64,000 bases of DNA from Penicillus capitatus (taxonomy: Eukaryota; Chlorophyta): NCBI GenBank assembly GCA_965649825.1, contig OZ287707.1, positions 620,001 to 684,000 of the forward strand, written 5' to 3'. The notes beneath the pieces were generated by a model. It worked only from the letters and a program-made list of their open reading frames with translations, was not told where the DNA came from and did not search any database. The position numbers and the translations under genes were made by a program. The first letter of the stretch is position 1. Each line of letters starts with the position of its first letter. Shown one piece after another: positions 31,844 to 42,923 of this stretch.

Positions 31844-32119
31844 GGCGAAGGGCGATCGTGTCTGCCGCCGCTTCAAAACCACCGTTGTAGTACGACCTTC
31901 GTGTCTGAAGTATGGCTGGAAGCAATCAGCATATATTCTCCTTCCAGAGATTGGCTGTGATATTGCTTTTCGTAGCGACCACCATCGAGCCTCACGGAGC
32001 AGCGCTCGAGGATCTCCCAGCTGAAACATCATTACTGCTACCGTCAATTGTTGTCATTGAAGCGGACGCGGACGTCTTAGTGAATATCACGTTGTTGTGG
32101 AAGCGACCGTATCGCCTAT

Positions 32120-33058
32120 ATGGGAAGCGTCTTCAGTCACACCCGCAAAAGGCGCGCGCGTGTATCGGCTTCAAGGAGAATTGATTGGACGAGATGTATT
32201 CAGGAAGGCCGAGGTGCCCATAACGGAAGTTGATAAAGCGGTGCTCTCGCTCAGGACACAAAAGCGAAAACTCAACGGAGAGCGAAAAAGAGTGAGATGG
32301 AGTGACCTCTAATTGCACTTAGCAATGGCTGGCTTCAGTTAGAAGATATCTTGGAGAAGAATGTCGCTGCAATAAAAGAACTGTTAACACAGAAACAAAA
32401 GAATAAAGCATTGCTTGCATTAAAAAAGAAAAAGATGCGAGAAGAGCAACTGACGAATGTGGACAATTGGCTCATGCAAGTCGAAGGACTCGTACGTTTC
32501 TTTTCTTTTTTCCACTGCGCCTGATGCTTCGGCGACCAGTTGGGATCTCTCGAATTCTCTCAAAAGCAGAACGAAATCTTCGCTGCCCTGCGATCTGGCG
32601 CTGACGCTTTGAAGGGCATTCAGAACGAAGTCCTCTCATTTCTGTTGCATGTATATGCTAAGTGTAGATGTGTTGATCAGGTACGGGTGGAAGACGTGGA
32701 TAAACTGACAGCCGACACCGAAGATGCGAAAGCTTATTTGGTCCACACATCAGGCAGATTGGCAATGACCTGAAAGCGCGCTTGGTGTACAGGACGAGAT
32801 ATATGAAGCCATGGGTATGGATCCGCCAGAAGTCGTAGCCGAGTTGGAAAAAGAGCTGCAACAGCTCGAAGATGCGATGGCCGAAGAGGAGAAGCTGGCA
32901 ATGCCAACTGTCCCAACGGTGCGATCTATTCTCCTGTCGGACTCGACATTCAGTACTGTCTTCAGACGAAGGTGGAGGTCACATCAATTGCAGTGGAAGA
33001 GGAGGACAAGAAGCAACCGAAGGAAGAGCCGCCAAAGGAAGAGCCGCTATTGGCTTAA
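32120..33058 (+). CDS. VPS20: ESCRT-III subunit VPS20 / CHMP6
   Basis: VPS20 nucleates ESCRT-III polymers in endosomal membrane budding. Conserved pieces in order are PITEVDKAVLSLRTQKRKL, a 46-nt intron, LEDILEKNVAAIKELL, KNKALLALKKKKMREEQL, VDNWLMQVEGL, SLEFSQKQNEIFAALRSG, VEDVDKLTADTEDAKAYL, and an acidic helix VVAELEKELQQLEDAMAEEE. A PTVPT linker and a Lys/Glu/Pro-rich tail end LLA with TAA. The likely start MGSVF at 32120 would allow N-myristoylation, as in other VPS20 proteins, but the splice from it to the KAEVPITEV exon is not clean, so the first exon is uncertain. The gene is divergent from the plastid-type protein at 31843. Confidence 0.85.
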
Positions 33059-33091
33059 CTTTGATGAAAAAGACACGGAACAATAACATCA

Positions 33092-33941
33092 TCATTCTAT
33101 CGAATCCTCTTCGATTTTGTCGACAACTGAGGTTCCTGTATCATCATCGAATCCTTCCTCCGGATCTAACCACTTGAGATGTTGAAGTTCGGTGCGGGCG
33201 ACAAAGAAATTAAATCCACTGACCGTCCTGTCCCCATCCTTCATCGTAATATCCGTCATCTGTGGAACGGCTATCATATCCATGCCTGCCTTATGGAGTG
33301 TCCGTCTTGCCCATGTCATTCCGACGATGGACCGTCCCACAGCTCGTGGCCCAATGGCAACGACCTTTGCACTTTGAGCAACTTTTAGAGCGCGTGCTAT
33401 GCGCCCGCCGATGGCGCGGCCGGACCCAAGAGACTTAACCCATATCTCCTCCATACTCTCTTTGGTGTCCTCCCCGTCAACAGTGAACTGATCGGTCGAT
33501 GAAACGCCGAATGAGAGGCTAGAAACCCTTTCTTTGTCTGATCCTTCTCCGTGGTTGACGCGGAAAGAGAGGCTTGATCCTGTTGTAGCCGGCGTCTCTC
33601 TCAGGAATTGCCGAGCCACGTGCAAAGACTTTGCCGTCTTGTTTACTGCAGCAATGCCTGTGGCTTTCATGCAAATAGGGAATTCGTTGCGTGGGCTCTT
33701 TCGCAAAACCGCGGCGATCTTGCCAGCCAGTTTTCTGATGTCGCCGTCGGCCGGAACAAAAAGGTCTCTTAATGGCTGACGACTGAATAACAGGTTCGAC
33801 ATTGAGCCGCCTAAGAAGGACGTACGGGGAAGTCGTCTCTTTAGATTCGGTCTGTGCAGAGGCGACGATGCTCCTTCGCGCCGTCGTCGTCGCCGTCAAA
33901 CTTCGTAGATTCATCGATCTCGAAAGTAAAAGACGAAACAT
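33092..33941 (-). CDS. Tandem SpoVS-domain protein with organelle presequence
   Basis: SpoVS is a small Alba-like fold best known from bacterial sporulation. The start MFRLLLSRSMNLRSLTATTT is a strong Arg/Ser/Thr-rich transit peptide. A 43-nt intron (GTACGTCC...TTATTCAG) joins it in frame to RQPLRDLFVPADGD. Two SpoVS-like domains follow: DIRKLAGKIAAVLRKS...GIAAVNKTAKSLHVARQFL, and SGRAIGGRIARALK...AIGPRAVGRSIVGMTWARR with DMIAVPQMTDITM. The second matches the bacterial pattern (VAGALA...AIGAGALNQAVKA..IAR...IPAFTD) almost throughout. An acidic tail ends IEEDSIE with TGA. It is probably a nucleus-encoded organelle protein that may bind nucleic acid. The 33-bp gap to VPS20 shows convergent packing. 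Confidence 0.75.
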
Positions 33942-34174
33942 CGTGTTGTGGATCAAACGCGTAACGCTTCACCTTCGAAGAAATGAGTCGCGTACGGAAA
34001 ATGCAAACCTTAAAAATGGATGAATGCCAGATGCAGACAGAAAGAAGCCACTAGACCGTTCTCAGTCGGATTGTCGCCGACGGACAGCTGATCCGCAACA
34101 ACAAATATCCATCCATTCCTTCACTCAATGTTAGTCTATAGAAGATCTCTTCTGCAAGGAAGACACCGGATAAA
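33942..34174. other. Short intergenic region
   Basis: This is a divergent 5' region between the SpoVS gene and a small plus-strand gene. It may hold an upstream exon of the latter (an RNNKYPSIPSL-like frame near 34095), but no splice pair is convincing. Confidence 0.35.
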
Positions 34175-34446
34175 ATGCAAAGACTGTTGCTGATCGCCAC
34201 CGAAGATTCCCAAGAACCAAAAGAGGCCGATTTGGTCGAGATCTCAATCGAATGTGTAGAAGCCGTTGAGTGTCCGTGTCTCATACCTGCGAAGACGAGG
34301 CGGAAGAGTAAGACGTCTTCGGGGCGAAGGAGCTCTTCATGCATTTGCTAGAAGATGAGGCAACGGAAGGAGCACATCTACGTCGACGTGTGCCGTTTGT
34401 GTCGAGCGAAGATGACGATGAATACGGCTTGCGGATTGTGGCATAG
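34175..34446 (+). CDS. Small unrecognised two-exon gene
   Basis: The start MQRLLLIATEDSQEPKEAD leads into LVEISIECVEAVECPC and LIPAKTRRK. A canonical donor (GTAAGAC) and acceptor (TTGCTAG), about 46 nt apart, join this in frame to DEATEGAHLRRRVPFVSSED, then DDEYGLRIVA and TAG. The clean splice and acidic, non-random composition support a real gene. The frame is open upstream of the ATG, so further 5' exons may exist. I do not recognise the protein. Confidence 0.4.
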
Positions 34447-34568
34447 CGACATAATGCGGCGGCGCGCGCGACCTGTCCTTCACCAGCAAACTCGCTGAGC
34501 ATTCGGCCGCAACGATCGCGCTCGTCACATCATTTTTGCAGAAGGATCTCGATCACGTCTCGTCGACA

Positions 34569-35481
34569 ATGAAGGCGAGTGGCCTGGTAGTTCCCAGTTC
34601 GGAGCGTCCCTTCACTCTCCGCCCGACTCGACTCCACAAGTTCGCATACCAGTCCGCCCCTAAACACTCCGATATCTTTTCTGCCAGGCCGCGTTCGTTT
34701 TCTTCATCTCTCGATTGTCGCAGCGACGGCGAATCCGACATTTTTCGCAAATCCAGTGGCTCTTCGCATTTTAGCGGCCGGCCGCTTTCATCACAGGGCG
34801 TTCTGGAAGGAGGAAGAATACACGCAGGTCACAGTTTTTCCTACGATTACCAGTTGCATCAGAACACAGTACTGGTCTCGCGTTCATGGAGCAATCTTCT
34901 GCTGAAAGACGAAGGCCTGGAGATATCCACAGAGAGACGCAATGACATACCACACTGTGCTGTGTTGCTGTCTGCTATTCGACAAGAAGTGATCGATGTT
35001 TCCGAGGCTGCGGATGTCGAGGTTCAGATCGAAGACTATGGCCCACTGGTGCGTTTGTCCGATGGATCGGCTTTTCGTCCAGTACGTTTCCTTCTCACTC
35101 CCTCTGCCAATTCACTCATCCATACAGGGGAAATGCGGACGATGAACGTACACTGCTATCGAAACGCGCTAATTCACTTAACTGTGCTTTTCTGTACAGG
35201 GTGGACGGAATTCCGATGTCGAGAAGCTCTCAGGGGGTTGCATTGGCGAAATGCTTAAAGGGCAGCAGGTCATGTTGCGATGCAAAGGTTATGCGTCCTT
35301 CTATCAAGCATTCGCCGCCCTGAGACGCGTCAATCAACGATTCGCATCTTATGGTCGACAGCTTTACTTTAACATTCTCGCGAGAAAGGACTTGATGGAA
35401 GGGACGGGTAAACTGGTCGCGCAATATGAATTCTATCTCCACGAGAGGCAGTTGGACGTCGATTTTCGTTTACGCATGTAA
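34569..35481 (+). CDS. Unrecognised protein with a possible SpoVS-like region
   Basis: The first in-frame ATG is at 34569 (MKASG). A polypyrimidine-TTTTTGCAG acceptor at 34541 suggests an upstream exon, perhaps starting near 34449. The N-terminal 100 residues are Ser/Arg-rich. VSRSWSNLLLKDEGLEIS and VEVQIEDYGPLVRLSDGSAF follow, then an intron of up to about 130 nt. The next exon reads RNSDVEKLSGGCIGEMLKGQ, VMLRCKGYASFYQAFAALRR and RQLYFNILARKDL. That pattern of V.KL.G...G.(L)..G..V.LR..G.A...QA..A...(A)... recalls SpoVS, the domain of the gene at 33092-33941. The match is weaker, so this is a suggestion only. Stop TAA after RLRM. Confidence 0.5.
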
Positions 35482-35507
35482 CAGACGTCACATCGTTTTT
35501 GTTCACG

Positions 35508-36830
35508 ATGCGTCTGAACGCTGCGTCGAGATTGCAGCCCTCGAACGTCTGTTGGGGAGGCTCTCCCTTGCAGATCACTCGAAGTGGAAATTCTTTCCCT
35601 CCTCGAGAAAAACGGAGACGGATCTGCACGCAGGCGGTTCTCCAGGGCATCCGTTTGCCAGGTCTCCTCACATCGCCCACTCCCGTCTTCACGGAAGAAG
35701 AAGTCGTTCTCCGACTGAAAAGATCCGCAGAATAGCGTAAATGATGAATCTAGGCACTCTACGCTGCGAAGAGGAATACACCCCCTGAGTCCAACAGACT
35801 GCACCGAGCCTTCTATACTTCAGAACTGAATGGCATCATCCGTGATCCACATCTGATGACGATTCCTTGGGACGATCGTCTTTTCCTACACGGACACGGA
35901 GCTTTTGAGATGTGTCACATGTCACAAGGATACCTCTATCTATTCGACACTCATGTGGAACGATTTCTCCTGTCCGTTTCGAGAGCGGGATTGAAATCGC
36001 CGATGTCGGAGGCGGAATTAAAAAGAAAGATTCTTCACACAGCTGCTGCTGGTAACAAGCTCAATGGCTTTGTACGATTCTGGATGTCGGGAGGACGCGG
36101 AACTCTAAGTCTAAGTGTCAAGGGAGGAAAGGGTCCTGCCTTCTACGTCCTGACATCCTGCGAGAAACCCTATCAAAACTACGATCTGGAGACAGGATTC
36201 TCAGCCATAACGACCAAAGTGCCCATTCACGACAGCTACTACACGACCATGATATCGAACAACAATCTGCCAATCGTCTTGGGCCAACTCGATGCTGATC
36301 AACGGGGAAAAGAGCTGGCAGGGATCGTCCTGAGATGGCACGTTTTGGATGGCAGGTGTGTTTTAGGGTATCTTGGTGGATGAAGACACGAATGTCATCA
36401 ATGCAGGGGAATATGACATCGCTATCATTACTGACAACGATGTCTTGGTCGTTACACCTAATTCTGAGTATTTAACAGGAGCCATACTCCGCAGAATCCG
36501 ACAACTGGTCGAACGAGTACGCATCTCCCTCTCTGTTCTGCTGTTCTCATTCTACGTGTTTTGTCTAAGGGCGAGGGCAGATCCATGTCTGTCAAATCCG
36601 TCCAATCGCGATTGTTCTCAGTCGATGAGGCAATTCACGCACAGGAGGTCTTTGTCACACATCCACATCTTCCTGTGATGGGTGTCGTGGAATGGGATGG
36701 CATTGTGGTTGGAGATGGCACCTCGGGCATCAACACAGCTGCCTTTAGCGAAATGATCGTCGAAGACTCTGAGCCACGAGAGAACTCATATGTCCATACA
36801 GAGATCCCTTATGGCTACATGACAATGTGA
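35508..36830 (+). CDS. Class IV (D-amino acid/branched-chain type) aminotransferase
   Basis: PLP-dependent fold-type IV enzyme of the D-alanine transaminase / aminodeoxychorismate lyase group. The start MRLNAASRLQPSNV gives a transit-like N-terminus. PTPVFTEEEVVLRLKRS is joined, probably by a 27-nt GC-AG intron, to ALYAAKRNTPPESNRLHRAF. SELNGIIRDPHLMTIPWDD then leads to the substrate motif HGHGAFEMCHM. ETGFSAITTKVPI, NNNLPIVLGQLDADQ, LVDEDTNVINAGEYDIAIIT and the PLP-binding tail AIHAQEVFVTHPHLPVMGVV follow, with introns of about 51 and 54 nt. In this class the catalytic Lys lies before NNNLP or NVNYLP; here the usual K-N is replaced (MISNNNLP), so the lysine is not obvious. The gene may have diverged activity. 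Confidence 0.72.
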
Positions 36831-37301
36831 AGGCAACAGACACTGCCCAGACACTCGACGCTTCTTCGGTGTCGCCCAGAAGAAACCGATCGATGACAAT
36901 CGAATGTAAAAATGCAAGCAATTGCGCTTTTCCAGTAGACCGTGTGGCTTTGATCGATATTCCCTCATCGTCTTGGCATCCACATCCTGTATTCAGATCG
37001 GAATGATCTTGTCCTTTCGGTGCAATGATGATCGACTTTGTGATGCGTGCTTCGCTCGGAAGGCTCTGGATTTGTCTTCTTGAGCGTCTTGTCGTGTTTG
37101 TTGTGATGCGCTTTTCTTGCGATCGCATCCAAATTGCCAAGAGTCTTCTTGGCTGCAGACATGGAGTGTTACTGCACCGTGGTTACAGAATGGGGAGATC
37201 GGTATCCGACGACGACAACAATTGCAAATCAAAAAATACGAAACAATCGTAACGGAGATAAGAATAAGCAAATATCGGATCGGCATTCGCATGTCAACCA
37301 T
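36831..37301. other. Intergenic, possible small reverse gene
   Basis: Reverse frames starting MSAAKKTLGNLDAIARKAHH (37162) and continuing in another frame with DRFLLGDTEEASSVWAVSVA could form a small spliced gene convergent with the aminotransferase. No splice pair or family supports it, so it is not called as a CDS. Confidence 0.25.
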
Positions 37302-38849
37302 CTATACGATCTCCCTTGTCGGAATGACGCTGCCGGTCTTCTGCCAATAATCAATCGCTTGACTTACACCTGACCCAGGGGTAATACTCACACCGGCGTC
37401 AATCAAAGCCATCTCTGTGCCACACAGAGCACTGCACATCATCAATTCATCCATATTGCCCAGATGCCCTATCCGGAACACCTTTCCGTTAACCTGCACA
37501 CATCACACTATCGCGCCAGACGTCACACAAGTCGATGCCTGACCTTCAACAGTCCAACGCCCAGAGAGAGATTGTACTTTGCCAGTGCATTCTTGATGAC
37601 GACATTGCTGTCAATGTGTTCAGGTGTTTTGACAACCGTCAAGGTATCACTGTTCCATCGTGGATCACTGCAAAGGAGTTCCAGTCCCCAACCTTTCACA
37701 GCTTTTCTCGTGCCTTCCGCCAATCGATGATGGCGAGCGACAACATTTTTCATGCCTTCTTCCCTCAGAAGCGCCAGGGATTCTTGCAGACCATAGAGAA
37801 GATGCAGACTCGGTGTGTAAGGAGTGTTTCCACTCGGATTGGTCTTCAGCTGGTCCTGGAAATCGTAGTAGCAACGCGGCAACGTTGCCGTTTCCATAGC
37901 AGCCAATGCCTAAACCGCCATCTCACTGCTGCATGACCATGTGCTTTCAGCAGACCTTGGGAGAAGCGCAGACGACGGTGAGCCCTGTTGGAAGGGAGAG
38001 AGCTTTCTGAGATCCGGTCACGGCGACATCTACTCGCCACTTGTCAAACTGAAAATCCAGAGCGCCGATTGAAGACACGCCATCCACCAATAGAAGCGCA
38101 GGATGGTTCGCTGCGTCCATCGCCCTTCGACAACCAGCAATGTCGCTCGTCACTCCAGTTGTCGTTTCGTTGTGCACGATGCAGACGGCCTTGATCTTCT
38201 TCTCTGTATCTTTCTTCAGAATCTAATCTCACTCAAAATGAACATCTGCAAAAGAGTGAGATATGCGACCTCTTCAATTTTGGCCTCGTCGGCGCCGTTG
38301 CCCCAGCGCTCATCGAATACAGTGACATTGAGTCCCATTCTCTCCATCATATCGATCCACAAGAGTGAGAACAGTCCATAACGAAACGCAACGACGTGAT
38401 CGCCAGGAGACAAGGTGTTGGTCAAAGCACTTTCCCAACCACCTGTTCCTGTTCCCGAGAAGATGAAAGTGGTCCCCTGAGTCGTGTTGAAAATCATCTT
38501 TGACTCTTCGAGCATTTTTTTGAAGAGACTGGGAAACCATGGCTCTCTGTGATTTTGACCCGGCATATGCATCGCCCTCAACACGCGTTCGTGGATATTC
38601 ACCGGTCCAGGAACGTGGAGGTGATTGCGACCAGGAGGGGTATAAGAGAAATCAGCCACGGGCTTCGGCACCGTTCCCGTCGACTCCGCCTCCTCCTAGA
38701 AACATCGCACGGTCGGCGTCATGCATGAGAACACCTTGACGCACAGCAGGAGCAGCCAAGGCGCTCAGACTGGAACGAAAGAGAGCAAGAGATCTGATGT
38801 TTGTTAGCGTGTTCTTTCGGAGCATCGTTCGCACACCGCCGCTCAACAT
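37302..38849 (-). CDS. Serine:glyoxylate (alanine:glyoxylate) aminotransferase
   Basis: Fold-type I PLP enzyme of photorespiration that converts serine and glyoxylate to hydroxypyruvate and glycine. The N-terminus MLSGGVRTMLRKNTLTNIRS looks like a mitochondrial or plastid presequence. Then come HVPGPVNIHERVLRAM, HREPWFPSLFKKM, FIFSGTGTGGWESALTNTL, HNETTTGVTSDI, LLLVDGVSSIGALDF and the PLP-lysine motif VTGSQKALSLPTGL. PYTPSLHLLYGLQESLALL, FRIGHLGNMDELM and PGSGVSQAIDYWQ lead to IPTREIV and TAG. Plant SGAT ends in a peroxisomal SRI-type tripeptide, which is absent here. The first splice, from the presequence to VPKPVADFSYTPPG, is uncertain. The active-site lysine and glycine-rich phosphate loop are intact. 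Confidence 0.88.
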
Positions 38850-38988
38850 CGCGCTTTGAAGAATGGATCAGAAAGGCTCTAGAGAAATCGATCGATAAAA
38901 CCTCGTATCTACAACGTCCTCATTTCGAAACAGAAAAACGGCGCGCGCACCGTTAAAGGAACATGTGGAGGCATTCAGAAGCATCCAA

Positions 38989-41188
38989 CTATTTTGATCC
39001 TGTCTGACTCAGCAGCGACTGCCGAGAGGATGAACTCATGCGAAAAGAGCGCCGTCTGCTCATTGTTAAGACTTGAGCAATGCCCATTTTCCTGAACACC
39101 AGATCTCGGTACTCTTCTTCCGGAATTCCGACCGTCATGCGGATTCTCTCAGAAATGCCCTGGCCCTCGAAATCAAAAGAGTGGTTTTTAACCAAGAGAG
39201 TGAGATGCACCTCGATTCTGGAGAGGATGTCTGCCTGGATCTGACTTAGTAACAGTTCGAAATCTTCCGAAGCTTTGGTCGCCGAATTTTCAGTGGTGTG
39301 TGCTTGATGCCATATCTTATCGAGATTGGCAGATCGCATCGGGATCACTCTCAGAACGTGAATGTAAGCATACGCGTATTTCTGTGTCAATTTTCTCGGC
39401 AAGGCCGTCTCCATGATATTGATGATCTCAGCTCGACTCAAGTGCACCCACAGTTTCTTCACTTCCATTTGCTGCATATGAACACAGAGCGATCCAAAAA
39501 GGCATTCGGTGCAGACGATTACTCTGGAATGCGAATCGATGACCATAGCAATGAGCAGATGGTAGAGGAGAATGCTCATCGTCACCATGTAGATGCACAG
39601 AAAGAAGAGGATCGAGAAAAACTCACCTTTTGTTTCAACAATGTTCCACCCTTGGCACGTTTCATCCTTCAATTTGCATGGATCTTGCCAGTAACACATA
39701 TTACGCTCGCAGTACTCCGCATCACTGGATTCACAGTCCTTCAGTGCCTTATCACGATCGGCGTTGTACACTTCGTCTTCTACTGAATGGGTGCCTTTCG
39801 TTTCCCAGTACGTTTCGTTGTACTTCGATTCATTGAAGGAAAATGGCTCAGAGTAGTAATTTGCAACTTCTAGCTCTCCCAGCATCAAAGAGAACATTGA
39901 CATGATGCTGTGAATCAGATTGGCAAAATCCTGATGCAAGAGATCGCTGCACACAGAACAACATCTGCCGTGCGCTCACTTCACACTCTGATAGACGCTT
40001 TCTGAAGAGAATGAAAAGGGCACAGGCGAAGGAATAGACGGTCAGAATCAGCAGGAGCAAATACCATCGAATGCTGCCCACAACTGCCTTCAATGTATCC
40101 AACATCGAACTGTCCACAGCAACAAATGCACTGCAAATAACAGAACCGTTTTGGATAATAGACTGGTCACCGAATCGAGACCGTGCATAGAATTGTATCT
40201 TGGCGATCAGTAGGACCACTTGCGTTCCAAGCATAATGTCGAATCCACGAGGATGCGCACCACACAGATACACCACAGTGCAGACCACTTGCATGCACTG
40301 TGTCACCATGTCGATCATATTCCACAAATTGAACCACTGCCAAGCCGAGGAACGTATACGACTGATGCATAGATAGGTGAATGGAAACATCAGTAACTGG
40401 GCCAACACGACGAGGATGATATTCAAGTTGCCTCTCTCACCCTGTTCCCACACATCGATCGCATTGTTTTCCAGGTCATTCTCCTGCACTCGATGACATT
40501 TATACAGAATCGAAGCTGCTTAGTGGCTTACTTTGAAATTGAGAGCCAGAACAATGAAGGCCAATACCCAACAGACGTAGAGGAAGAATTGGACAGCAAC
40601 GTATTTTCTAGCCCAGTGGTTCCATTTGTAGCTCACCAGTGCACGGACGGTGGCTAATCCCCACACTTCGATCGGACAGGCATTTGCCTCCCATCTCTTG
40701 ATGAGTGGATACAGCAGTCCATTCTGACGAATGCCTGCCGCATTGCGTATCGTCACCACAAAGGCTTCGACCTTGACGGACTGGGTTTCGGTATGCAGCT
40801 CAAATTTCTTATCCCCCGCCGTCGTCAGATGCTTCCACCACATTTGCTTCCAATCCGTCAGATGCATCGCATCCTTGCCAATGGTCAATGTCGTACGTCC
40901 CTCAAATTCACGCTTAACCAACCATTCTTCAATTTCCATGTCGCCCAGCAACATGACGCCATGACGGCTGATGACTTGAATGAGTTGCTGAGGATCGTAA
41001 TCCTGAAACATCTTCTTCAGGTCGAATCCATCGAGGGACATGGAAGAATCGTCCAGGAGATAAGTGGTGGCATCGTCCATGAGAGCAAAGTCCTTGAGCT
41101 GTGAACCGGCACCTGGGGAATACCACGTGTGACGGGTCGGTTCGATCTTCGGTATTTCGTGTGGCTCAAATTCCTGTTTCGCTGCCAT
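38989..41188 (-). CDS. TRP-like cation channel
   Basis: A long cytoplasmic N-terminus starts MAAKQEFEPHEIPKIEPT. Six membrane segments follow, including QFFLYVCWVLAFIVLALNF, LNIILVVLAQLLMFPFTYL, MVTQCMQVVCTVVYLCG, LLLLILTVYSFACALFILF and LFFLCIYMVTMSILLYHLLI. Between S5 and S6, a pore-helix-like FANLIHSIMSMFSLMLGE is followed by an insert of about 70 residues with five cysteines (DCESSDAEYCERNMCYW, PCKLKDETCQGW). The cytoplasmic C-terminus is helical and ends SQTGSK with TGA. The topology fits a TRP-family channel (TRPV-like spacing, but no ankyrin repeats seen). Ion selectivity and trigger cannot be inferred. Short introns break the gene near 39955 and 40500. Confidence 0.75.
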
Positions 41189-42923
41189 CTTTGTCCAAAC
41201 GTCTTCCCAGAAGGCTTAGGAACGCCAAAGCTGATGGGAATGACGGGAAGGAAGGCGTACGACGGAGCCGTCGTGTCGGAGCTGATCGTGACGTGACAAG
41301 ACAGACGAGGCGAGTGGCGGCGACCCACAGCGTCTGGGTTGGAAGTTTGCTTTACATATCCCATCCCTACAGCGATTCTGCATGTGTGCGTGTCTCCATC
41401 GTGCGTACATAAGAAATGCGTTTGATCGGTATTGCAGTGCACATCGAGGAGTCATTTCATCTGTCACTCCTCCATGAGCTCGACTCTCAACCACCGCCAC
41501 CAGGCGTCAGTACCCGGTAGCATATCAGCTGCGTGCGATGATCACAGTCATCGCCACATACAGAAACAGTGTTGGAGAGAAGATGGATAGTTATCATCGA
41601 TCGATCGATTGATAGTGGTATCCATGAGCGGTTCATTGGAACGGTGCCCACATCATCCATTGGATGTTGACTGTCAATCTGTCATCATCGCCATCCGTTG
41701 ACGAACTGAGACAGAATGCATGACTGAACATCCGGAAAGGCACAGATTACCGAATCTTCCACTCATGAGATCAATGCCGCCAGCTATGAGATGAGACCAT
41801 GAGAAGATCATCGACCCCCACGAACACAAATCTGGAAAACAAGAAGACGGATAACAATTCCACAAATAAACCGCCACCATGCATTCCCCATTACATGGAA
41901 CCATAAAACATGTCATCCTTCTCTGCTGAGCAGATAAATTTGCACGTCAACGGTGGGTTCGTCGTCGTTGTCGTATCCGTACGTACACTCATGTCATCGT
42001 CCGTCACTATGTCAAACAATCTCGCACTAGTGATCAACAGAGAGACGAAATAGAGAGAGGCCAAAGAAGACAGGAAACAATAGAAACTAAAAAAGGGTCT
42101 TCGACAGATTTTATAATGTAAGTCTATCATCAAAGAACGAAAGAAGCAGGTCAACAGCCATGCATACTGCTATCTCATCAGTACGGCGAGCAACACAGCA
42201 GCAGAAGAAGAATAAGAAGAAAAGTGATCATCTTCGTTATCTCGTCAGTTGTTACACTTTTCTGTCGATGGCTTGGGGGATCGATTGGGTACCAACAACT
42301 AGCAAGAGGCATGCTTTACGAGACAAAAGAGAATGGTTGGTTAGATGGATGTCCATTCAAAGAATCAGATATTCTGTAAAGCAATTCAACAGCGCCGTAC
42401 TTGACACCTTCCCCAGTCAAAGACGACAATCATCCGATCTTCTCCCTTCATCAGACCAGAGCCAATATATAGATAATGCTTTTTTTTGAAGTTCGAACAG
42501 AGATAAGGATTTTATATGTGACCGATTGTCTGTTGGACTAAGTTAATTATTTTTTTTTTGGTTAATAAATCCCTCGATCGGATGTCACTTCTCACACAAA
42601 ACTCACGAAGAAGCAACCTTGACACATCTCCGAGACTGACACGCACATTCACATGCTCATCAAATCCTTGCCAAGATTGACCTCCTTACAGACAACAACA
42701 AACTCGACGTTATGGAGAACGAACAGACACAACAAGTAATACAGGTAAGAGATGCTTTGAATGATATCCATCAATGAATACGATTCTACACAATATTTTA
42801 AGCACACATACACTAGTTGAATCCTCTACTGTCATATAATGCCATAATGGTTTCGCTATAGGTATGGATTTGCCATTAATTTTCAAAATGGCTTAGACAG
42901 GCTTGTGGGAGAGAGGATGCCAT
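41189..42923. other. Long intergenic region, no gene recognised
   Basis: About 1.7 kb with only short frames. It contains a GATCGATCGATTGAT run near 41600, a TATAATATAG-like A/T-rich part from 42480 to 42560 (TTAATTATTTTTTTTTT), and no tRNA-like or repeat structure that I can identify. The plus frame at 42160-42489 has no family similarity. Confidence 0.5.

Noticed and set aside
31912-32184. Plus ORF with a signal-peptide-like N-terminus upstream of VPS20
   Set aside because: It overlaps the 5' part of the reverse plastid-type gene and cannot be joined to VPS20 with usable splice sites.
35473-35490. A 17-nt intron (GTTTACGCATGTAACAG) joining the SpoVS-like gene to the next one
   Set aside because: The downstream frame is better explained as the separate aminotransferase gene starting at 35508, so no ultra-short intron is needed.
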